NCBI GenBank assembly: GCA_027489915.1
Contig: JAIXZB010000131.1
Span: forward strand, 1 to 8,296
Reading direction: 5' to 3'
Length of the DNA: 8,296 nucleotides
Source: Rickettsiales bacterium
Lineage (GTDB): Bacteria; Pseudomonadota; Alphaproteobacteria; Rickettsiales; UBA3002
This document shows positions 6,855 to 8,296 of this stretch, in pieces; positions within the stretch are counted from its first letter, which is position 1; every line of letters begins with the position of its first letter. Below the pieces are notes generated by a model. It saw only the letters and a list, made by a program, of their open reading frames with translations. It was not told the origin of the DNA and ran no database searches. The position numbers and the translations under genes are program-made.

Positions 6855-7795
6855 TGAGTAAAATTCAAAAGCGCCCTCAATTGCCGATACATGGCTGGCT
6901 AAATCTTTATAAGCCACTTGAAATTTCTTCTGCAGGCGCTGTTGCGAGAGCTAAATGGCTCACCCAGGCTGCAAAAATGGGGCATGCTGGCACGCTGGAT
7001 CCGCTAGCCGATGGGGTATTGCCGCTAGCGCTCGGGGAAGCTACCAAAGCAACTTCACTTCTCATGAATGCACGCAAAACCTACCTTTTTACAATTCGTT
7101 GGGGGCAATCCACCACCACTGATGATCGAGAAGGGGATGTCGTTTTAGAAAGAAATGAACGTCCAGCAAAAAATTCTATTCATCTTATATTAAATGATTT
7201 TATTGGCGTTATTCAGCAGATGCCACCAGCGTACTCTGCATTAAAAGTAGATGGTAGGCGCGCTTATGATTTGGCGCGCTCGGGAGAGAATGTTGTTTTG
7301 TCCAAGCGTTCAATAAGTGTCTATAGGCTGGATCTGGTGGGTGAGCCAGAGCAAGACTCAGCACAGTTTAGGGTAGAGTGTGGCAAAGGCACGTATGTGC
7401 GTGCATTGGCGCGTGACATCGCGACGAAGCTCGGTACTGTAGGCCATGTCAGTAGCCTAACCCGCGAGGCGGTAGGAAGATTTACCTTAGAAAACGCGAT
7501 TTCTCTGGATTTTCTGGAAAAATCTGTGCATAACGCCAACGCGTCTGGAGGGGAAAATCCCCAAAGGCCGTGGCTTTTGCCTATCGCTTCTGTGCTGGAC
7601 GACATCTTGGCAGTGGAATGCGATGAGGCGAGCATTGCGCGATTACGCTTCGGACAGCAAGTCCCAGCCCCTTTCATTTCTGCCCCAATGGCACAAGTGG
7701 CGGTGTTGAAAAATGGCGAGATTGCAGCACTTTGCGAGGCGATTTATTCTCCGCAAGGCATAATGCTTAAAACGAGTCGAATGTTTAATCTTTAA
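6854..7795 (+). CDS. truB: tRNA pseudouridine(55) synthase
   Basis: TruB converts U55 in the T-loop of tRNAs to pseudouridine. The 313 residues carry the family motifs in order: GWLNLYKP (14-21), the catalytic block GHAGTLDPLADGVLPLALGE (43-62) with nucleophile D49, conserved KTY at 75-77, PPAYSALKVDGRRAYDLAR (124-142), and KGTYVRALARDI (178-189). A C-terminal TruB_C-like region follows, with a polar insert NANASGGENPQ typical of variable linkers. The ATG at 6854 overlaps the rbfA stop by one base, implying translational coupling. The stretch around 7140-7215 (residues about 97-121) is locally AT-rich and variable in sequence, which fits a surface region under weak constraint. There is no sign of damage. 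Confidence 0.97.
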   Translation: MSKIQKRPQLPIHGWLNLYKPLEISSAGAVARAKWLTQAAKMGHAGTLDPLADGVLPLALGEATKATSLLMNARKTYLFTIRWGQSTTTDDREGDVVLERNERPAKNSIHLILNDFIGVIQQMPPAYSALKVDGRRAYDLARSGENVVLSKRSISVYRLDLVGEPEQDSAQFRVECGKGTYVRALARDIATKLGTVGHVSSLTREAVGRFTLENAISLDFLEKSVHNANASGGENPQRPWLLPIASVLDDILAVECDEASIARLRFGQQVPAPFISAPMAQVAVLKNGEIAALCEAIYSPQGIMLKTSRMFNL

Positions 7796-7800
7796 AAAAT

Positions 7801-7805
7801 AGGAG
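7801..7805 (+). promoter_or_regulatory. Strong Shine-Dalgarno of rpsO
   Basis: AGGAG lies 6 bases before the rpsO ATG at 7812 and is the clearest ribosome binding site in the window, fitting high S15 demand. The spacer from the truB stop is only 16 bases, so there is no room here for an S15-binding leader of the E. coli type unless it extends into the 3' end of truB. Confidence 0.8.
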
Positions 7806-7811
7806 TCACCG

Positions 7812-8081
7812 ATGTCGATTACTGCAGAACGTAAAGAAGAAGTCATCAAAAGCAACGCGCAAGCCAAAGGCGATACAGGTTCACCTGAAGTGCAGGTCGC
7901 TATTTTAAGTGAGCGTATCGCGGCACTTACCGAGCATTTCAAAACCCACAAAAAAGATCACCACTCACGTCGTGGTCTGCTGATGATGGTAAGCCGTCGC
8001 CGCAGCCTGCTTGATTATCTGAAAAACAAAGATGCAAGCCGCTACACCGCGCTGATTACCAAGCTCGGTATTCGTAAATAA
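7812..8081 (+). CDS. rpsO: 30S ribosomal protein S15
   Basis: S15 is a primary 16S rRNA-binding protein of the 30S platform and contributes to a bridge with the 50S subunit. The 89-residue length is canonical. Conserved segments are DTGSPEVQVAILSERI (21-36), the rRNA-binding HFKTHKKDHHSRRGL (42-56) and SRRRSLLDYLK (61-71), ending in KLGIRK. It is placed between truB and pnp, as in many proteobacteria. The stop TAA (8079-8081) is immediately followed by TATAAT and a strong hairpin. In E. coli S15 represses its own mRNA through a pseudoknot in the 5' leader; no such leader is available here because the upstream gap is 16 bases, so any control would need another site. Confidence 0.99.
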   Translation: MSITAERKEEVIKSNAQAKGDTGSPEVQVAILSERIAALTEHFKTHKKDHHSRRGLLMMVSRRRSLLDYLKNKDASRYTALITKLGIRK

Positions 8082-8088
8082 TATAATA

Positions 8089-8132
8089 AAGTGGGCTTGC
8101 GTGCTAGGTGTGTACACCACGCAAGCCCATTT
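8089..8132 (+). terminator. rpsO-pnp intercistronic hairpin (leaky terminator)
   Basis: TGGGCTTGCGTG (8092-8103) pairs perfectly with CACGCAAGCCCA (8118-8129). A wobble G8091-T8130 and two A-T pairs (8089-8090 with 8131-8132) lengthen the stem to 15 bp. The loop is 14 bases (8104-8117). The downstream T-run is only three bases, so termination is probably incomplete and some transcripts should reach pnp. E. coli also has a terminator plus RNase III target in this spacer; here the hairpin could protect rpsO 3' ends or be a processing site. Confidence 0.75.
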
Positions 8133-8150
8133 GTCGGTTCGTGTACACAC
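8092..8150 (+). promoter_or_regulatory. Putative H-type RNA pseudoknot in the pnp leader
   Basis: The loop of the rpsO-pnp hairpin contains GTGTGTACAC (8108-8117), which pairs perfectly with GTGTACACAC at 8141-8150. With stem 1 (8092-8103 with 8118-8129) this gives 12 bp plus 10 bp with no base between the stems, loop 1 CTAG (8104-8107) and an 11-base loop 3 (8130-8140). This is the textbook H-type topology, allowing coaxial stacking. All 22 pairs are Watson-Crick. The pairing is seen directly; formation and function are inferred. Confidence 0.5.
8108..8150. repeat. Pair of GTGTACAC palindromes forming a 10-bp inverted repeat
   Basis: GTGTACAC, itself a perfect 8-bp palindrome, occurs at 8110-8117 and 8141-8148, 31 bp apart (about three helical turns). 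Each copy extends by two bases in opposite directions to give the inverted repeat GTGTGTACAC (8108-8117) and GTGTACACAC (8141-8150). At the DNA level this could be a paired binding site for a dimeric regulator; at the RNA level it forms stem 2 of the pseudoknot. No known regulator site is recognised. Confidence 0.7.
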
Positions 8151-8151
8151 A

Positions 8152-8161
8152 GGCAATTGCC
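8152..8161. repeat. GGCAATTGCC palindrome upstream of pnp
   Basis: A perfect 10-bp palindrome begins one base after the GTGTACACAC copy. In RNA it could form a 3-bp hairpin or, alternatively, CAGGC (8150-8154) can pair with GCCTG (8163-8167), a form that competes for C8150 with the pseudoknot. It lies about 60 bases before the pnp ATG. Confidence 0.5.
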
Positions 8162-8200
8162 CGCCTGGATGGTTGGAGATAGGTATTTTCAGCGGTAGGT

Positions 8201-8220
8201 AGGGAGAGAGAAAGAGAAAA
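8201..8220 (+). promoter_or_regulatory. Polypurine tract carrying the pnp ribosome binding site
   Basis: Twenty consecutive purines precede the pnp start. AGGGAG at 8201-8206 is the best anti-Shine-Dalgarno match but is 16 bases from the ATG; AGAG at 8213-8216 is well placed (6 bases) but weaker. The tract is probably unstructured and may serve as a ribosome standby region. Confidence 0.45.
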
Positions 8221-8222
8221 CT

Positions 8223-8296
8223 ATGTTTAACATTACACGTAAATCTATTGAATGGGGCGGTCGTACCCTAACACTCGAAACCGGTCGCATCGCCCG
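8223..8296 (+). CDS. pnp: Polyribonucleotide nucleotidyltransferase, N-terminus (3' partial)
   Basis: The window ends 24 codons into a reading frame beginning MFNITRKSIEWGGRTLTLE and continuing TGRIA, which closely matches the start of proteobacterial PNPase, a trimeric phosphorolytic 3'-5' exoribonuclease of the RNA degradosome. Position directly after rpsO supports this. Only the first strands of the first RNase PH domain are present, so catalytic residues cannot be checked. The 141-base spacer upstream is unusually rich in inverted repeats. PNPase represses its own synthesis in E. coli after RNase III cuts a leader stem; the structured spacer here could serve an analogous purpose, but this is inference. 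Confidence 0.93.
   Translation, partial: MFNITRKSIEWGGRTLTLETGRIA

Noticed and set aside
7774..7807. Two GANTC sites (7774-7778 and 7803-7807) near the rpsO ribosome site, possible CcrM methylation control
   Set aside because: GANTC is expected about once per 256 bases, and other copies occur inside coding regions (for example 3221-3225 and 3873-3877). Two close copies are not enough to argue for function.
7965..8156. A 63-residue minus-strand frame spanning the rpsO end and the spacer
   Set aside because: It is a reverse reading of S15 codons plus the hairpin, with no start context or homology.
1..8296. CRISPR array, insertion sequence, phage or defence island
   Set aside because: There are no tandem direct repeats with spacers, transposase-like frames or atypical genes; every large frame is a conserved housekeeping protein.

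Overview
This is a compact, all-plus-strand housekeeping segment of an alphaproteobacterial chromosome. The gene order is metK (3' end), trmB, rimP, nusA, ylxR, infB, rbfA, truB, rpsO, pnp (5' end), which is the arrangement familiar from Alphaproteobacteria. Lineage-specific protein features agree. MetK has an alpha-type C-terminus (LTPRGIRTHL, then FSWEKTDL). YlxR is the long two-domain form, DUF448 fused to an L7Ae-like domain. IF2 has the alpha-style N-terminus and an RRSGKLT block. Base composition looks roughly balanced and the genus cannot be named from this window. I see no mobile element, tRNA, CRISPR array, phage gene or defence gene.

Layout. Bases 2-1026 hold the end of metK (S-adenosylmethionine synthesis) overlapping trmB (SAM-dependent tRNA m7G46 methylation) by one base. 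Bases 1027-1124 are a short intergenic region with a strong intrinsic-terminator hairpin ending only 12 bases before rimP. Bases 1125-8081 form one long co-directional run of transcription and translation genes: rimP and rbfA (30S assembly), nusA (elongation, pausing and termination factor), ylxR (RNA-binding), infB (IF2), truB (tRNA psi55) and rpsO (S15). Bases 8082-8222 are a structured spacer, and pnp (PNPase, RNA decay) begins at 8223 and leaves the window.

The genes join the making of translation components (ribosome assembly, initiation, tRNA modification) to transcription elongation and mRNA turnover. Members of such operons are autoregulated in some bacteria: NusA acts on its own leader, and S15 and PNPase act on theirs in E. 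coli.

The protein-coding content is ordinary, so the points of interest are in the three spacers. (1) The rpsO-pnp spacer can fold into a near-ideal H-type pseudoknot with a perfect 12-bp stem and a perfect 10-bp stem, built on the terminator hairpin. (2) The terminator abutting rimP must lie inside the leader of any rimP-nusA-infB transcript starting upstream of it, so it could be an attenuator. (3) A 23-codon ORF exactly bridges ylxR and infB: it starts 2 bases after the ylxR stop, and its TGA overlaps the infB ATG, which has no good ribosome binding site of its own.
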